Part shown: positions 7,730-17,250 of the stretch, in pieces
Layout: every line of letters starts with the position of its first letter
Numbering within the stretch: position 1 is the stretch's first letter
Assembly (NCBI RefSeq): GCF_001642325.1
Contig: NZ_LSFI01000010.1
Coordinates: 1 to 55,675 of the forward strand
DNA length: 55,675 nt
Direction: 5' to 3'
DNA from: Thermodesulfatator autotrophicus
Lineage (GTDB): Bacteria; Desulfobacterota; Thermodesulfobacteria; Thermodesulfobacteriales; Thermodesulfatatoraceae
Made by a program: the position numbers and the translations under genes
The notes under the pieces: model-generated
Seen by the model: the letters and a program-made list of their open reading frames with translations, nothing else
Database searches by the model: none
What the model was told of the DNA's origin: nothing

Positions 7730-9939
7730 AAAAGGGTTTAATAATCGTTGAATCTCCCACTAAAGTGCGGACTATAAAAAAAATTGTAGGCAAAAATTTT
7801 GAAGTTGCGGCCTCAGTTGGGCATATCAAAGATCTACCTAAAAGCCGCTTGGGTGTAAAAGTAGAAAACGGCTTTGAGCCGGAATACGTAACCATTCGTG
7901 GTAAAAAAGAAGTTATCAAAAAACTAAAAAGTGCTGCTAAAAAGGCCGAAGAGATTTATCTTGGGCCAGACCCAGACCGTGAAGGTGAGGCCATTGCCTG
8001 GCATATTGCTGAAGAGCTAAAAAGCCTTAAAAAACCTATAAAGCGTCTTTTGCTTTACGAACTTACGGAAAAAGGTATAAAAGAGGCCCTTGCCCGCCCA
8101 GGTGAGCTTGATCCTAACAAGTTTGAATCGCAAAAGGCCCGGCGTATCCTTGACCGCCTGGTAGGCTATAATCTTTCTCCCCTCCTCTGGGAAAAGGTAA
8201 AGCGGGGGCTCTCCGCAGGAAGAGTCCAGTCTGTGGCCTTACGCCTCATTTGCGAGCGTGAGCGTGAAAGAGAAGCCTTTGAGCCTGAAGAATACTGGAC
8301 TATAGAGCTCATTTTTGAAACCGAAGAAGGCCCTCTTCGGGCTAAACTCAAGCGCTATAAAGGTAAATCGGTAAAACCCAAAAGTGAGGCCGAAGCCAAA
8401 GCCATAGTGGAGGACCTTTTAAAACAAGACTTTTTGGTTTCAAAGGTTGAAAAGAAGGAAGTAAAGCGCAAACCCCCAGCGCCTTTTATTACCAGCACCC
8501 TTCAACAAGAGGCCTGGAGACGTTTTAGGTTTTCTGCTAAAAAGACCATGCTCCTTGCCCAGCGTCTTTACGAAGGTGTGGAGCTTGGAGAAGAAGGCGC
8601 GGTAGGTCTTATTACATACATGAGGACAGATTCTGTTCGTATAGCCAAAGAAGCCCAGGAAGAGGCTCGGGCTTTTATCAAGCAAAACTTTGGCCCTGAC
8701 TTTTTGCCGAAAAAGCCCCATAGCTTTAAAAGCCGTAAAAGTGCCCAGGAGGCTCATGAAGCTATAAGGCCCACTTCTCTTATGAGAACGCCTGAAAGTC
8801 TTAAGCCTTATCTTTCCCGTGAGGAGCTTGCCCTTTATGACTTAATTTTCAGGCGATTTGTGGCCTCTCAAATGGCCGAAGCCCGTTTTGAGCGTACAGA
8901 GATTTACATTGCCGGCGGGGACTATGAGCTTCTGGCAAGCGGCCAGCGGTTGGTACACCCGGGATTCCTTGTTCTTTACCGCACCGATGAGGAAGAAGAA
9001 GCCAATTTGCCTAAAGTTGAAGAAGGAAATCAGCTCAAGTTAAAAGAAGTTGATCCGAAGCAACACTTTACCCAGCCGCCACCGCGCTATACCGAGGCAA
9101 GCCTTATCAGGACATTAGAAGAAAAAGGCATTGGACGGCCTTCCACTTATGCCCAGATTGTCTCCACCATAAAAGACCGTGGCTATGTGGAGCAGGAAAA
9201 GGGCTATCTTAAGCCTACTGAGCTAGGGCTCCTGGTGAATGATCTTCTGGTGGCCCATTTTCCTGACATTATTGAAACTGGCTTTACCGCCCGTCTTGAA
9301 GAAGCCCTTGATGAGATAGAAGAAGGGAAGAGAGAACGTGTAGAGCTATTACGTTCTTTTTACAAGACCTTTGAAGAGGTTTTAAAAAGGGCCGAAAAAG
9401 AAATGGCCTCTCTTAAAGCAGGGGTTCCTTCTGGTATAAAATGCCCTGCCTGTGGCGAAGAAATGATTATTCGCGTAGGGCGGGCAGGGGCTTTTCTTGC
9501 CTGTAGCCGTTATCCAGAATGTAAAGAGACAAGAGACTATACGCGCGACGAAAAAGGAATTATCAAGATTGTAGAGAAAAATCGTGAGACCGGTGAAGTC
9601 TGCGAAAAGTGTGGTCGGCCTATGGTGATAAAAAGGGGCCGCTTTGGTGAATTTATGGCCTGTTCAGGTTACCCGGAATGTAAAAATACCAAGCCCATAA
9701 GCACAGGTATTCCCTGCCCGGAAGAGGGCTGCAAAGGGACGCTAATAAAAAGGCGGGCTCGTACCGGAAAGATTTATTATCGCTGCAGCGAAAAGGAATG
9801 TGAATTTATCCTTTGGCAGGAGCCTATAAAAGAAGAATGCCCTGAATGCGGAGCCCCTTTTATGGTGCGCAAAAAAGAACGCCGCAATGAATATAAACTT
9901 TGTCCAAAATGCAAATATAAAGAGGTTTTAGATGAGTGA
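7726..9939 (+). CDS. topA: DNA topoisomerase I
   Basis: 737 residues, type IA topoisomerase that relaxes negative supercoils. The Toprim domain has IVESPTKVRTIKKIVG and DPDREGEAIAWH. The active-site Tyr is in GLITYMRTDSVR (about residue 306). The C-terminus carries four zinc-ribbon units with paired cysteines, beginning CPACGEEM, CEKCGRPM, CPEEGCKG and CPECGAPF. Length and order are standard. It overlaps dprA upstream by 4 bases and a small zinc-ribbon gene downstream by 8 bases, so translation of the three is probably coupled. Confidence 0.97.
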   Translation: MKKGLIIVESPTKVRTIKKIVGKNFEVAASVGHIKDLPKSRLGVKVENGFEPEYVTIRGKKEVIKKLKSAAKKAEEIYLGPDPDREGEAIAWHIAEELKSLKKPIKRLLLYELTEKGIKEALARPGELDPNKFESQKARRILDRLVGYNLSPLLWEKVKRGLSAGRVQSVALRLICEREREREAFEPEEYWTIELIFETEEGPLRAKLKRYKGKSVKPKSEAEAKAIVEDLLKQDFLVSKVEKKEVKRKPPAPFITSTLQQEAWRRFRFSAKKTMLLAQRLYEGVELGEEGAVGLITYMRTDSVRIAKEAQEEARAFIKQNFGPDFLPKKPHSFKSRKSAQEAHEAIRPTSLMRTPESLKPYLSREELALYDLIFRRFVASQMAEARFERTEIYIAGGDYELLASGQRLVHPGFLVLYRTDEEEEANLPKVEEGNQLKLKEVDPKQHFTQPPPRYTEASLIRTLEEKGIGRPSTYAQIVSTIKDRGYVEQEKGYLKPTELGLLVNDLLVAHFPDIIETGFTARLEEALDEIEEGKRERVELLRSFYKTFEEVLKRAEKEMASLKAGVPSGIKCPACGEEMIIRVGRAGAFLACSRYPECKETRDYTRDEKGIIKIVEKNRETGEVCEKCGRPMVIKRGRFGEFMACSGYPECKNTKPISTGIPCPEEGCKGTLIKRRARTGKIYYRCSEKECEFILWQEPIKEECPECGAPFMVRKKERRNEYKLCPKCKYKEVLDE

Positions 9940-10135
9940 TAAGACAGAGCCGGAACTTAACTGTTGTTATTGTGGTGGGCCGGCTATCATCGTTGGTAAT
10001 TGAGCCCGAGCGCGGGTGAGGTGCCTCGCCTGTGGTATAGAAAGGCCAGCCAAAGAATACGCTGATGAGATAGAAGCCTTTAAAGAAAGGCTTTGCGAAA
10101 TAGCGGCAGAAGAAGGGGCCAAAAAGGTAGATTAA
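9932..10135 (+). CDS. Small zinc-ribbon protein with in-frame TGA (Sec candidate or nonsense mutation)
   Basis: ATG 9932 overlaps the topA stop. The frame runs 23 codons to TGA 10001-10003, then another 43 codons to TAA 10133. Both halves look like one protein: CCYCGG at 11-16 and CLACG after the TGA form a CxxC...CxxC zinc ribbon, followed by an acidic helix (EYADEIEAFKERLCEI). Just after the TGA an 8-bp stem (10013-10020 with 10025-10032, two wobble pairs) closes a GUGC loop whose first G is 17 bases past the TGA, within the range expected for bacterial SECIS elements. The organism evidently makes selenocysteine (see fdhA). Against this, the TGA replaces no obvious redox Cys, and a single CGA-to-TGA change would give a plausible Arg-rich strand. 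Confidence 0.5.
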
Positions 10136-10183
10136 ATATTATCTTTCAGATATGATTAAAAAGTAGTTTTAGGGAGTTTAACG

Positions 10184-10753
10184 GTGAAAAAGCTTTTCTC
10201 GTTTTTCCTTATATTCTGGTTTTTGTTAGCTTCTCTGGCCTGGGCAGGTGATGGCTTTACCCAGGAAGACCGGGAAAGGCTCATACGTCTTGAGACCACC
10301 CTTAAGGTTTTTATGGAACAAACAAACAAACGTTTTGAAGATTTACGGGCAGATATGAATGCCCATTTTGAACAGATAGACAAACGTTTTGAGCAGACAG
10401 ACAAGCGTTTTGAGGAACTTCGTAAAGATATGAATGCCCGTTTTGAGCAGATAGACAAGCGTTTTGAGCAAATAGACAAACGTATTGAGGAACTCCGCCA
10501 AGACATGAATGCTCGTTTTGAGCAAATGATGACCTTTTTATGGATACTTACGGGGATTTTTACTACACTGGTAGCCGTTGTTATTGGCTTTGCTTACTGG
10601 GATAGAAGGACAATAATAAGAAAGGCCAGAGAAGAAACCATAGAGCATTTAGAAAGAGAGGGTAAGCTCAAGGACTTGCTGGATGCATTAAGGGAGCTGG
10701 CCAAGAAGAATCCCGAATTAGCTAAAGTTTTACGCGATTATAAGTTACTTTAG
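10184..10753 (+). CDS. Exported coiled-coil protein with C-terminal membrane anchor
   Basis: 189 residues from GTG 10184 (GGGAG upstream). A signal peptide (1-21, ending AWA) is followed by heptad repeats of the type EQIDKRF / EELRKDMNARF at about 42-115, encoded by near-identical 21-base DNA repeats. A transmembrane helix (about 121-141, ILTGIFTTLVAVVIGFAYW) leads to a charged tail (DRRTIIRKAREETIEHLERE and on). The repeats recall Bdr-like or DUF1640-like coiled-coil proteins; the function is unknown. A close paralogue, frameshifted, lies at 50168-50699 on the other strand. The stop overlaps the GTG start of the next gene. Confidence 0.7.
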   Translation: MKKLFSFFLIFWFLLASLAWAGDGFTQEDRERLIRLETTLKVFMEQTNKRFEDLRADMNAHFEQIDKRFEQTDKRFEELRKDMNARFEQIDKRFEQIDKRIEELRQDMNARFEQMMTFLWILTGIFTTLVAVVIGFAYWDRRTIIRKAREETIEHLEREGKLKDLLDALRELAKKNPELAKVLRDYKLL

Positions 10754-11415
10754 TGTTTAAGCCCAAGCCTAAAATTAAAGCTCCCCCTTCAGTTGTTCTG
10801 GCTTTTACCAGGCCTGATTGTGAACTTTTAAAAAAAGAACTTTCTCTTAAACGAGTTTCTTCTTTTTTCCTTACAAATTTTTGGCGTAAGGGAGACCTTG
10901 CTCTTTGCGGTCCAGTGTTAGGGGCTCCTCAGGCGGCCATTGTGCTTGAGTATTTAAAAGCGGCTGGAGCTCAAAAAATATTGGCTTATGGTTGGGCTGG
11001 GGCCCTGAGTTCTCAAGTTCCTTTAGGTTCTTTATTCTTGCCTGAAGAGGCCTTATCCCTTGAAGGCACTTCCCGTTTTTATGGAGATTATTTTTTGCCC
11101 TCAAGAGATTTGTTCTGGTGGCTTTATCATGAACTTACCCTTCAGGGGCTTGCCTTTCAGGAAGGCAAAGTAGTTTCAACTGATGCCCTTTTTAGAGAGA
11201 CCAAAGAATTTTGCCAGGAATACGCCATGAAGGCTCAGGTGGTTGACATGGAGACTTCAACTATTTTTAGTGTGGGCAGAGCTCTAGGGCTTTCGGTTGT
11301 TTCTTTGCTTCTGGTTTCAGACCAGGTTTGGCCTTCTTATCGTAAGCTTTCATTGAAGCAGTTGCTCAGTGTTACCCAAAACTTAATCCCTATTTTTAGG
11401 AAGTTTTTTTGCTGA
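10753..11415 (+). CDS. Nucleoside phosphorylase / nucleosidase superfamily protein
   Basis: 220 residues from GTG 10753, overlapping the previous stop. The fold markers of the purine-nucleoside phosphorylase and MTA/SAH nucleosidase superfamily are present: LCGPVLGAPQAA, then ILAYGWAGAL (phosphate or ribose loop), VSTDALF, and VVDMETSTIFSVG (the catalytic or ribose-binding Met-Glu pair). Substrate cannot be read from sequence. Hopanoid-related and futalosine-type nucleosidases have the same core, so it could also be one of those. No export signal. Followed by a 67-base gap before tatA. Confidence 0.7.
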   Translation: MFKPKPKIKAPPSVVLAFTRPDCELLKKELSLKRVSSFFLTNFWRKGDLALCGPVLGAPQAAIVLEYLKAAGAQKILAYGWAGALSSQVPLGSLFLPEEALSLEGTSRFYGDYFLPSRDLFWWLYHELTLQGLAFQEGKVVSTDALFRETKEFCQEYAMKAQVVDMETSTIFSVGRALGLSVVSLLLVSDQVWPSYRKLSLKQLLSVTQNLIPIFRKFFC

Positions 11416-11482
11416 TTTCTTTTGACTTGCGAAAATTTCACTGTCAGGATAGGTTCAAGATACTGATGCATAGGAGGCAATT

Positions 11483-11665
11483 ATGTTTGGACTGGGATTG
11501 CCAGAACTTATAATTATTTTTCTTATAATTGTTGTTCTTTTTGGAGCTAGTCGTCTTCCTCAAATTGGAGAAGGCCTGGGGAAAGGGATTAAAAACTTTC
11601 GTAAGGCTATGAGCGAAGAAGAACAGGAAAAACTAGAAAAGGAAGAAAGAGAAAAAAATGTTTAA
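11483..11665 (+). CDS. tatA: Twin-arginine translocase subunit TatA
   Basis: 60 residues: a short N-terminal membrane helix ([21 protein letters not shown]), the conserved FG..RLP hinge, the amphipathic helix [16 protein letters not shown] and an acidic-basic tail. This is the pore-forming TatA/E type. It would serve the Tat substrates in this window (split-Soret cytochrome, formate dehydrogenase). A strong AGGAGG precedes ATG 11483, and it overlaps resB by 8 bases. tatC is not seen. Confidence 0.93.
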   Translation: MFGLGLPELIIIFLIIVVLFGASRLPQIGEGLGKGIKNFRKAMSEEEQEKLEKEEREKNV

Positions 11666-12989
11666 AAATAAATTTATAAATTTTCTTGCTTCTTTAAAGC
11701 TGGCTATTTTTATTCTTTTAACTCTGGCCGCCACTTCTATTATTGGTACAGTTCTTCCTCAAGGGCAGCCTATAGCTTTTTATTTTCAGCGTTACGGAGA
11801 GGCAGCTGGCCAGATTATAAAGTTCTTACAGCTTTATGATGTCTATCATTCCTGGTGGTTTGTAGTCCTCCTGGTGATATTCAGTATAAATTTGATACTT
11901 TGTTCTCTTAAACGCCTGCCCTTTTCTTTAGAGCTTTATCGTCGGGATCCCCTTGCCGTTGACCCGAAGAAATTAACTAGAATGCCTGCGGCCAAAGAAG
12001 TTTCCCTAAAAGAAGATTATTCCTTAGCTAAAGGCAAAATAAAAGAAATAATCACCAAGAAACTTGGTAGCGTTAAAGAAGTTGAGTTTGAAGATGGCAT
12101 ATTGTTTTTAAAAGATAAATTTCGTTTTAGTTACTTTTCTGTCTATTTAGTCCATTTTTCTATATTGGTGGTGATAATTGGTGCCATTATAGGTGCTATC
12201 TGGGGTTTTAGAGGGAATATGACCCTTCTTGAAGGAGAAAGTTCCAACCAGGTTATTTTGTTTGGCCTTGAACGCCGAACACAGCCTCTTGATTTTTCAG
12301 TTCGCTGCGACAAGTTTGAAATAGAATTCTATCCCAATGGTATGCCTAAAGAGTATCGTTCAGAGGTCACCATCCTTGAAAATGGTAAAGAAGTTTTAAA
12401 GGCGCCGATAGAAGTGAATGCCCCTCTAACCTATAAAGGAATAACCTTTTACCAGGCCAGTTATAACACCTTTGCCGAAGTAACTCTAAGGGTCTTAAAA
12501 GGTCCTAGACAAAAAGTTTTAATTATAAAACCATTTAGTCAGTCTGAGTGGGCTGAGGAGGCCCTAAGAATAGGGCTTTTAGGTGTTCAAGAAGCTCATG
12601 GTTTAATAGCGGTTCAGCTCTGGGTTAGTGAAAAGGAATCGCCTCCAGTTTCCTTCTGGGTGCTTGAGCGCCATCCCAGACGCATAGAACTCCCCAGTGG
12701 TCAGGCTATTATAATTGAATTAAGTGATATAAAACCTGTTTACGCTACTGGTTTACAGGTTAAAAAAGACCCAGGCGTTTGGATTGTCTGGGCGGGTTTT
12801 TTGGGCATTATTTTAGGGATATTTGCGGCCTTTTTCTTTGCTCATCAGCGGTACTGGGTAGCTGTTATACCTGATAAAAACTCAACTAAAGTAATTTTAG
12901 CTGGCTTTTCGCCCAAAGCGCGTCATAAAGTGGCTGAAACTATAGAAGAGTTGGCTAAAGAAGTCGGCAATCTTAACAACGCTTCTTGA
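11658..12989 (+). CDS. resB: Cytochrome c biogenesis protein ResB
   Basis: 443-residue membrane protein of the System II cytochrome c maturation pathway, where ResB and CcsA/ResC carry haem across the membrane and attach it to CxxCH. Helices are visible near 12-30 ([23 protein letters not shown]), 68-88, 155-180 and 372-395, with a large extracytoplasmic region between the last two. LPQG and the [20 protein letters not shown] region are family hallmarks. The partner CcsA is not in the window. It fits the haem-c proteins encoded at 193 and 22383. It ends inside the tRNA-Val promoter. Confidence 0.9.
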   Translation: MFKNKFINFLASLKLAIFILLTLAATSIIGTVLPQGQPIAFYFQRYGEAAGQIIKFLQLYDVYHSWWFVVLLVIFSINLILCSLKRLPFSLELYRRDPLAVDPKKLTRMPAAKEVSLKEDYSLAKGKIKEIITKKLGSVKEVEFEDGILFLKDKFRFSYFSVYLVHFSILVVIIGAIIGAIWGFRGNMTLLEGESSNQVILFGLERRTQPLDFSVRCDKFEIEFYPNGMPKEYRSEVTILENGKEVLKAPIEVNAPLTYKGITFYQASYNTFAEVTLRVLKGPRQKVLIIKPFSQSEWAEEALRIGLLGVQEAHGLIAVQLWVSEKESPPVSFWVLERHPRRIELPSGQAIIIELSDIKPVYATGLQVKKDPGVWIVWAGFLGIILGIFAAFFFAHQRYWVAVIPDKNSTKVILAGFSPKARHKVAETIEELAKEVGNLNNAS

Positions 12990-13014
12990 CAAAGAAATTG
13001 AAGATTGTTAGAAA
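12986..13014 (+). promoter_or_regulatory. Promoter of tRNA-Val
   Basis: TTGACA at 12986-12991, an exact 17-base spacer, then TAGAAA at 13009-13014. The tRNA starts at 13030. The -35 box overlaps the stop codon of resB. Confidence 0.65.
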
Positions 13015-13029
13015 TTTCAACAAAAGGAA

Positions 13030-13104
13030 AGGCGCGTAGCTCAGTGGGAGAGCGCTTGCTTGACGCGCAAGAGGTCGGCGGTTCGATCCCGCCCGCGCCT
13101 ACCA
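13030..13104 (+). tRNA. tRNA-Val (GAC)
   Basis: Cloverleaf: acceptor AGGCGCG paired with CGCGCCT, then A73 and encoded CCA. The anticodon arm is CTTGC TTGACGC GCAAG, giving GAC. The T-arm contains CGGTTCGATCCCG. It has its own promoter and terminator. Confidence 0.95.
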
Positions 13105-13111
13105 CGCTAAG

Positions 13112-13149
13112 AAAGGCATCTTTTGGGGTTATCCCAAAGATGCCTTTTC
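13112..13149 (+). terminator. Terminator after tRNA-Val
   Basis: AAAGGCATCTTTTGGG pairs with TCCCAAAGATGCCTTT around a GTTA loop, followed by T-rich sequence. It separates tRNA-Val from thrS, whose GTG start is 26 bases further on, so thrS must be transcribed by read-through or a promoter in this short gap. Confidence 0.75.
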
Positions 13150-13174
13150 TTTATGTTTTAGAAGGGGCAGCAAA

Positions 13175-15088
13175 GTGGACATAAAAGTAGTTTTGCCAGA
13201 CGGCGCAGAAAAATTGATAGGAAAAGGTACAAAGGTAAAAGAAGTTCTTAAAGATTTTCTCAAAAAAGACACATTGGGAGCCAGGTTCAACGAAAAAATA
13301 GTTGATCTGGAGACCCCGATCTCAGAAGAGGGCACTTTTGGAAAACTCCTTACCCCTGAAGACCCTGAGTCTCTTGAACTTTTGCGCCACACAGCTGCCC
13401 ATGTTATGGCCCAGGCGGTAAAAGAACTTTTCCCTGAAGTCAAACTTGGTATTGGTCCTACCATAGAAAATGGTTTTTATTATGACTTTGACTACGAGCG
13501 CTCTTTCACCCCTGATGACCTAAAACAAATAGAAAAACGCATGAAAAAAATTATTAAAAAGCGTTATCCCCTGGTGCGGGAAGAAATTTCTAAAGAGGAA
13601 GCCAGAAAGCTTTTTACCGAATTAAACGAGCCATACAAGCTGGAATTAATAGAAGAAATACCTGGAGATACTGTAAGTATTTATCGGCAGGGCGATTTTG
13701 TTGACCTTTGTGCAGGCCCTCATCTTCCGCATACTGGCTGGGTCAAGGCCTTTAAGCTTCTTTCCGTGGCAGGTGCCTATTGGCGTGGTGACGAAAATAA
13801 TCCTATGCTCTGGCGCATTTATGGCACTGCCTTCTTTAACAGGGAAGAGCTTGAGGCCTATCTTAAAAAGCTTGAAGAAGCCAAAAGGCGTGACCACCGT
13901 CGCCTAGGCAAAGAACTTGAGCTCTTTAGCATTGAAGAAGAAGTAGGTCCTGGGCTTATCCTTTGGCACCCTAAAGGGGCTTTGGTACGCAAAATTATTG
14001 AAGACTTCTGGAAAGAAGAGCATTTGAAGAGGGGCTACGAGTTGGTAGTAACACCGCATATTGCCAGGCGGCATCTTTGGCAAATTTCAGGCCACCTTGA
14101 TTTTTATGCGGAAAACATGTTTGCCCCCATGAAGATAGACGAAGTTGAATACCAGCTTAAGCCCATGAATTGCCCCTTTCACATTTTGATTTATAAAAGC
14201 CGCCGCCGCAGTTATCGGGAGCTTCCCATAAGATGGTGTGAGCTTGGCACCGTTTATCGCTACGAAAGAAGCGGTGTGCTTCACGGGCTTATGCGGGTGA
14301 GAGGCTTTACCCAGGACGATGCCCACATCTTTTGCCGTGAAGATCAGCTTGAAGAAGAAATATTTAAGTGCCTTGATTTAACGGTTTATTTCTTGAGTAC
14401 TTTTGGTTTTAAAGAGTATCAGATTTTTCTTTCCACCAGGCCGGAAAAGTATGTGGGAGACGAAGCCATCTGGGAAAAGGCCGAAGGGGCCCTGCGTAAA
14501 GCCCTTGAAGACAAAGGCCTTGCTTATGAGATAGACCCGGGTGAGGGAGTTTTTTATGGTCCAAAAATAGACATCAAAATCAAAGACATCCTTGGCCGTT
14601 TCTGGCAATGTTCAACCATTCAGGTGGACTTTAATATTCCTGAGCGTTTTAATTTGACTTATATCGGTGAAGATAACCAGCGCCATCGGCCTATTATGAT
14701 TCACCGGGCGCTTCTCGGTTCTCTTGAACGCTTTTTCGGGGTGCTTATTGAGCATTATGCCGGGGCTTTTCCCGTATGGCTGGCCCCTGTCCAGGCTATT
14801 ATCATAACAGTGGCAGACCGCCATATTCCCTTTGCAGAGCGGATCTTTGAAAGGCTTAAAGGGGCAGGCATTAGAGTTAAGCCCGACTTTCGTAATGAAA
14901 AACTTGGCTTCAAGATTCGCGAGGCTCAGCTGCAAAAGATTCCTTATATGATTATCATAGGCGATAAAGAACTTGAGAATGAGGCCTTGACTATCAGGAC
15001 CAGAAAAGGTGAAAATTTACCTTTAATGAGTGTGGAAGACTTTATAGCTAGAATAGAAGAAGAAGTCTCTGCTAAAACTTTTAATTAG
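13175..15088 (+). CDS. thrS: Threonyl-tRNA synthetase
   Basis: 637 residues from GTG 13175. Domain order is standard: TGS (1-60), editing domain with HTAAHVMAQAVKELFP and CAGPHLPHTG (metal-binding His/Cys), class II catalytic core with MNCPFHILIYK, RVRGFTQDDAHIFC and GSLERFFGVLIEHYAG, and an anticodon-binding domain from about 540. It charges tRNA-Thr and edits mischarged Ser. It leads the classic thrS-infC-rpmI-rplT-pheS-pheT cluster. Confidence 0.97.
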   Translation: MDIKVVLPDGAEKLIGKGTKVKEVLKDFLKKDTLGARFNEKIVDLETPISEEGTFGKLLTPEDPESLELLRHTAAHVMAQAVKELFPEVKLGIGPTIENGFYYDFDYERSFTPDDLKQIEKRMKKIIKKRYPLVREEISKEEARKLFTELNEPYKLELIEEIPGDTVSIYRQGDFVDLCAGPHLPHTGWVKAFKLLSVAGAYWRGDENNPMLWRIYGTAFFNREELEAYLKKLEEAKRRDHRRLGKELELFSIEEEVGPGLILWHPKGALVRKIIEDFWKEEHLKRGYELVVTPHIARRHLWQISGHLDFYAENMFAPMKIDEVEYQLKPMNCPFHILIYKSRRRSYRELPIRWCELGTVYRYERSGVLHGLMRVRGFTQDDAHIFCREDQLEEEIFKCLDLTVYFLSTFGFKEYQIFLSTRPEKYVGDEAIWEKAEGALRKALEDKGLAYEIDPGEGVFYGPKIDIKIKDILGRFWQCSTIQVDFNIPERFNLTYIGEDNQRHRPIMIHRALLGSLERFFGVLIEHYAGAFPVWLAPVQAIIITVADRHIPFAERIFERLKGAGIRVKPDFRNEKLGFKIREAQLQKIPYMIIIGDKELENEALTIRTRKGENLPLMSVEDFIARIEEEVSAKTFN

Positions 15089-15096
15089 GAGAAAAG

Positions 15097-15621
15097 GTGG
15101 CCAAAGTAGATAAGAAGAAATACAGGGTTAACGAAAGAATTAGAGCTCCAAAAGTTAGACTTATTGACGCTGACGGCAAACAGGTAGGTATCGTGTCCCG
15201 GGAGGAGGCCTTAAGGCTTGCTGAAGAACAGGGGTTAGACCTGGTGGAAATTGCCCCGCAGGCTGATCCTCCTGTCTGCCGTATTATGGACTACGGCCAG
15301 TTTCTTTATCAGCAGGCCAAAAAGGCCAAAGAGGCCAAAAAGAAACAGGCCGTGGTAGAGGTGAAAGAAATAAAAGTCAGACCTAAAACTGATACCCATG
15401 ACCTGGAAACCAAAATAAGGCACATAAAACGCTTTTTAAAAGACAAAAATAAGGTTAAAATTCGGGTTTTCTTCAGGGGGCGTGAGATAACTAAACCTGA
15501 ACTTGGCATGGAAGTGCTTAAGAAGATTCTTGAGGCGGTGGAAAACGAAGCCCAGGTGGAGATGAAACCGCGTATGGAAGGCCGCCAGATGATAATGATT
15601 TTAGGCCCTAAAAAGAATTAA
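15097..15621 (+). CDS. infC: Translation initiation factor IF-3
   Basis: 174 residues from GTG 15097 (AGGAG upstream), not the AUU-type start known from E. coli. The N-terminal domain contains the VNERIRAPKVRLID signature. The linker is Lys/Ala-rich (QQAKKAKEAKKKQ). The C-terminal domain has VKEIKVRPKTDTHDLETK and KVKIRVFFRGREI. IF-3 checks the start codon and keeps the ribosomal subunits apart. Full length. Confidence 0.97.
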   Translation: MAKVDKKKYRVNERIRAPKVRLIDADGKQVGIVSREEALRLAEEQGLDLVEIAPQADPPVCRIMDYGQFLYQQAKKAKEAKKKQAVVEVKEIKVRPKTDTHDLETKIRHIKRFLKDKNKVKIRVFFRGREITKPELGMEVLKKILEAVENEAQVEMKPRMEGRQMIMILGPKKN

Positions 15622-15654
15622 AACATAAGATAAATATCCAAGGAAGGTGAAAAC

Positions 15655-15861
15655 ATGGGAAAGGTTAAAATGAAGACCAATCGTTCGGCAGCTAAGCGCT
15701 TTAAGGTTACCGGAAAGGGGAAGGTGCTACACTTTAAGGCTGGGAAAAGCCATCTTTTGCGTAAGAAAACCCGTAAGCGTAAGCGGCACCTTAAAAAGCC
15801 TACTATTCTTTCGCCAGCCAACCTTTCAGCGGTAAAGCGCTTAATTCCTTACAAGTTCTAA
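15655..15861 (+). CDS. rpmI: Ribosomal protein L35
   Basis: 68 residues, very basic, with the family signature KMKTNRSAAKRFKVTGKGK and a Lys/Arg-rich core. A component of the 50S subunit. ATG 15655 follows GGAAGGTG. It sits 16 bases before rplT, as in nearly all bacteria. Confidence 0.97.
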   Translation: MGKVKMKTNRSAAKRFKVTGKGKVLHFKAGKSHLLRKKTRKRKRHLKKPTILSPANLSAVKRLIPYKF

Positions 15862-15876
15862 AGGAGGAGACCTAAA

Positions 15877-16233
15877 ATGCCTAGAGCCAAAGGTGGACCG
15901 AAGACCAGGAGAAGACACAAAAAATATATAAAAATGGCCAAGGGTTACTGGGGCCAGCGGAAAAATTGTTTTCGTCGGGTGCGTGAGACGGTAGAACGGG
16001 CCTTGGTTTATGCCTATCGTGACCGTCGTCAGCGCAAACGCGATTTCAGGAGACTCTGGCAGGTTAGAATAAACGCTGCGGCGCGGCTTCACGGTATGAA
16101 TTACAGCCGTTTTATGGGCGGCCTTAAGAAGGCGGGCGTTGAGCTTGACCGCAAGGTTCTGGCTAACCTGGCCGTTACTGAGCCAGAGGATTTCAAAAAG
16201 CTAGTTGAGCTTGCGGCTTCTAAGTGGCAATAA
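15877..16233 (+). CDS. rplT: Ribosomal protein L20
   Basis: 118 residues. The basic N-terminal extension ([19 protein letters not shown]) and globular C-terminal part ([20 protein letters not shown]) match L20, an early 50S assembly protein. AGGAGG precedes the ATG. The 3' end overlaps the possible GTG start of pheS (16224). Confidence 0.97.
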   Translation: MPRAKGGPKTRRRHKKYIKMAKGYWGQRKNCFRRVRETVERALVYAYRDRRQRKRDFRRLWQVRINAAARLHGMNYSRFMGGLKKAGVELDRKVLANLAVTEPEDFKKLVELAASKWQ

Positions 16234-16235
16234 CC

Positions 16236-17246
16236 ATGGATGAAAAAGAGCTAAAGAGCTTACGCGATAAGGCTTTAGCTGAAATTAAAAGTGCAAAAGA
16301 TGAAAGGGCCCTTGAGGCCGCGAGGGTTAAGTTTCTGGGGCGCAAAGGGGAGCTGACCCAGGTCTTGAAATCTATTGCGAAGCTCCCCCCGGAGCTTAAA
16401 CCGGTTATAGGTAAGCTTGCCAACCAGATTAAGAAAGAACTTGAAGAGGCCTTAAAAGAGGCCCAAGAAGCCCTAAAAGCCCGTAAAGAAAAGGTCCTTC
16501 CAGGGGTTGATTTGACTCTTCCTGGAAGGCCTTATCTCCTTGGTAAGCTTCATCCCATAACTCAGGTAATGGAAGAACTTTGTGAGATATTTTTACGCAT
16601 GGGCTTTTCCATTGCTACTGGGCCTGAAGTTGAGCTTGATTATTATAACTTTGAGGCCTTAAACATCCCTGAAGACCATCCGGCGCGAGACATGCAGGCC
16701 ACTTTTTATCTGGAAAATGGCCTTCTTTTACGCACGCATACTTCTCCCATTCAAATCCGCACCATGGAGAGGGAAAAACCGCCTTTGCGGATAATTGCTC
16801 CCGGGAAGGTCTATCGCTGTGACTCCGATGTTACCCATACGCCTATGTTCCACCAGATAGAAGGCCTTATGGTGGATAAAGACGTCTCTTTTGCGGATTT
16901 GAAAGGCATATTGACGATTTTTGCTCAAGAGACTTTCGGTGAGGAGACACGCGTTAGATTTCGGCCGAGTTATTTTCCCTTTACTGAGCCCAGCGTGGAG
17001 ATGGACATTAGCTGTGTTATTTGTGGGGGTGACGGCTGTCGGGTATGCGGGCAAACAGGCTGGCTTGAGATTCTCGGGGCGGGAATGGTTCACCCCAATG
17101 TTTTCCGGGCGGTGGGTTATGACCCTGATGAATGGGTGGGCTTTGCCTTTGGCCTGGGAGTGGAACGCATTGCCATGCTCAAATTTGGCATAAACGACAT
17201 CCGTCTTTTCTACGAAAATCACCTCCGTTTTCTGGAGCAGTTCTGA
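16236..17246 (+). CDS. pheS: Phenylalanyl-tRNA synthetase alpha subunit
   Basis: 336 residues from ATG 16236 (an in-frame GTG at 16224 would add four). A coiled-coil N-terminal arm (1-85) is followed by the class II core with [47 protein letters not shown] and [14 protein letters not shown] small [17 protein letters not shown] cysteine cluster sits within the core, as in some homologues. The stop TGA (17244-17246) shares its A with the ATG of the inserted gene, and this junction is duplicated at the start of pheT. Confidence 0.97.
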   Translation: MDEKELKSLRDKALAEIKSAKDERALEAARVKFLGRKGELTQVLKSIAKLPPELKPVIGKLANQIKKELEEALKEAQEALKARKEKVLPGVDLTLPGRPYLLGKLHPITQVMEELCEIFLRMGFSIATGPEVELDYYNFEALNIPEDHPARDMQATFYLENGLLLRTHTSPIQIRTMEREKPPLRIIAPGKVYRCDSDVTHTPMFHQIEGLMVDKDVSFADLKGILTIFAQETFGEETRVRFRPSYFPFTEPSVEMDISCVICGGDGCRVCGQTGWLEILGAGMVHPNVFRAVGYDPDEWVGFAFGLGVERIAMLKFGINDIRLFYENHLRFLEQF

Positions 17247-17250
17247 TGCT
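17233..17250 (+). repeat. Left copy of 18-bp direct repeat flanking an insertion
   Basis: TGGAGCAGTTCTGATGCT, covering the last pheS codons, its stop, and the ATG of the inserted gene. The identical sequence recurs exactly 1,000 bases later at 18233-18250; identity ends at both sides (C/T before, A/G after). Confidence 0.9.

Noticed and set aside
17132..17245. Longer start for the inserted nuclease-like gene within pheS
   Set aside because: It would overlap pheS by over 110 bases; the ATG at 17246 in the duplicated junction explains the start better.
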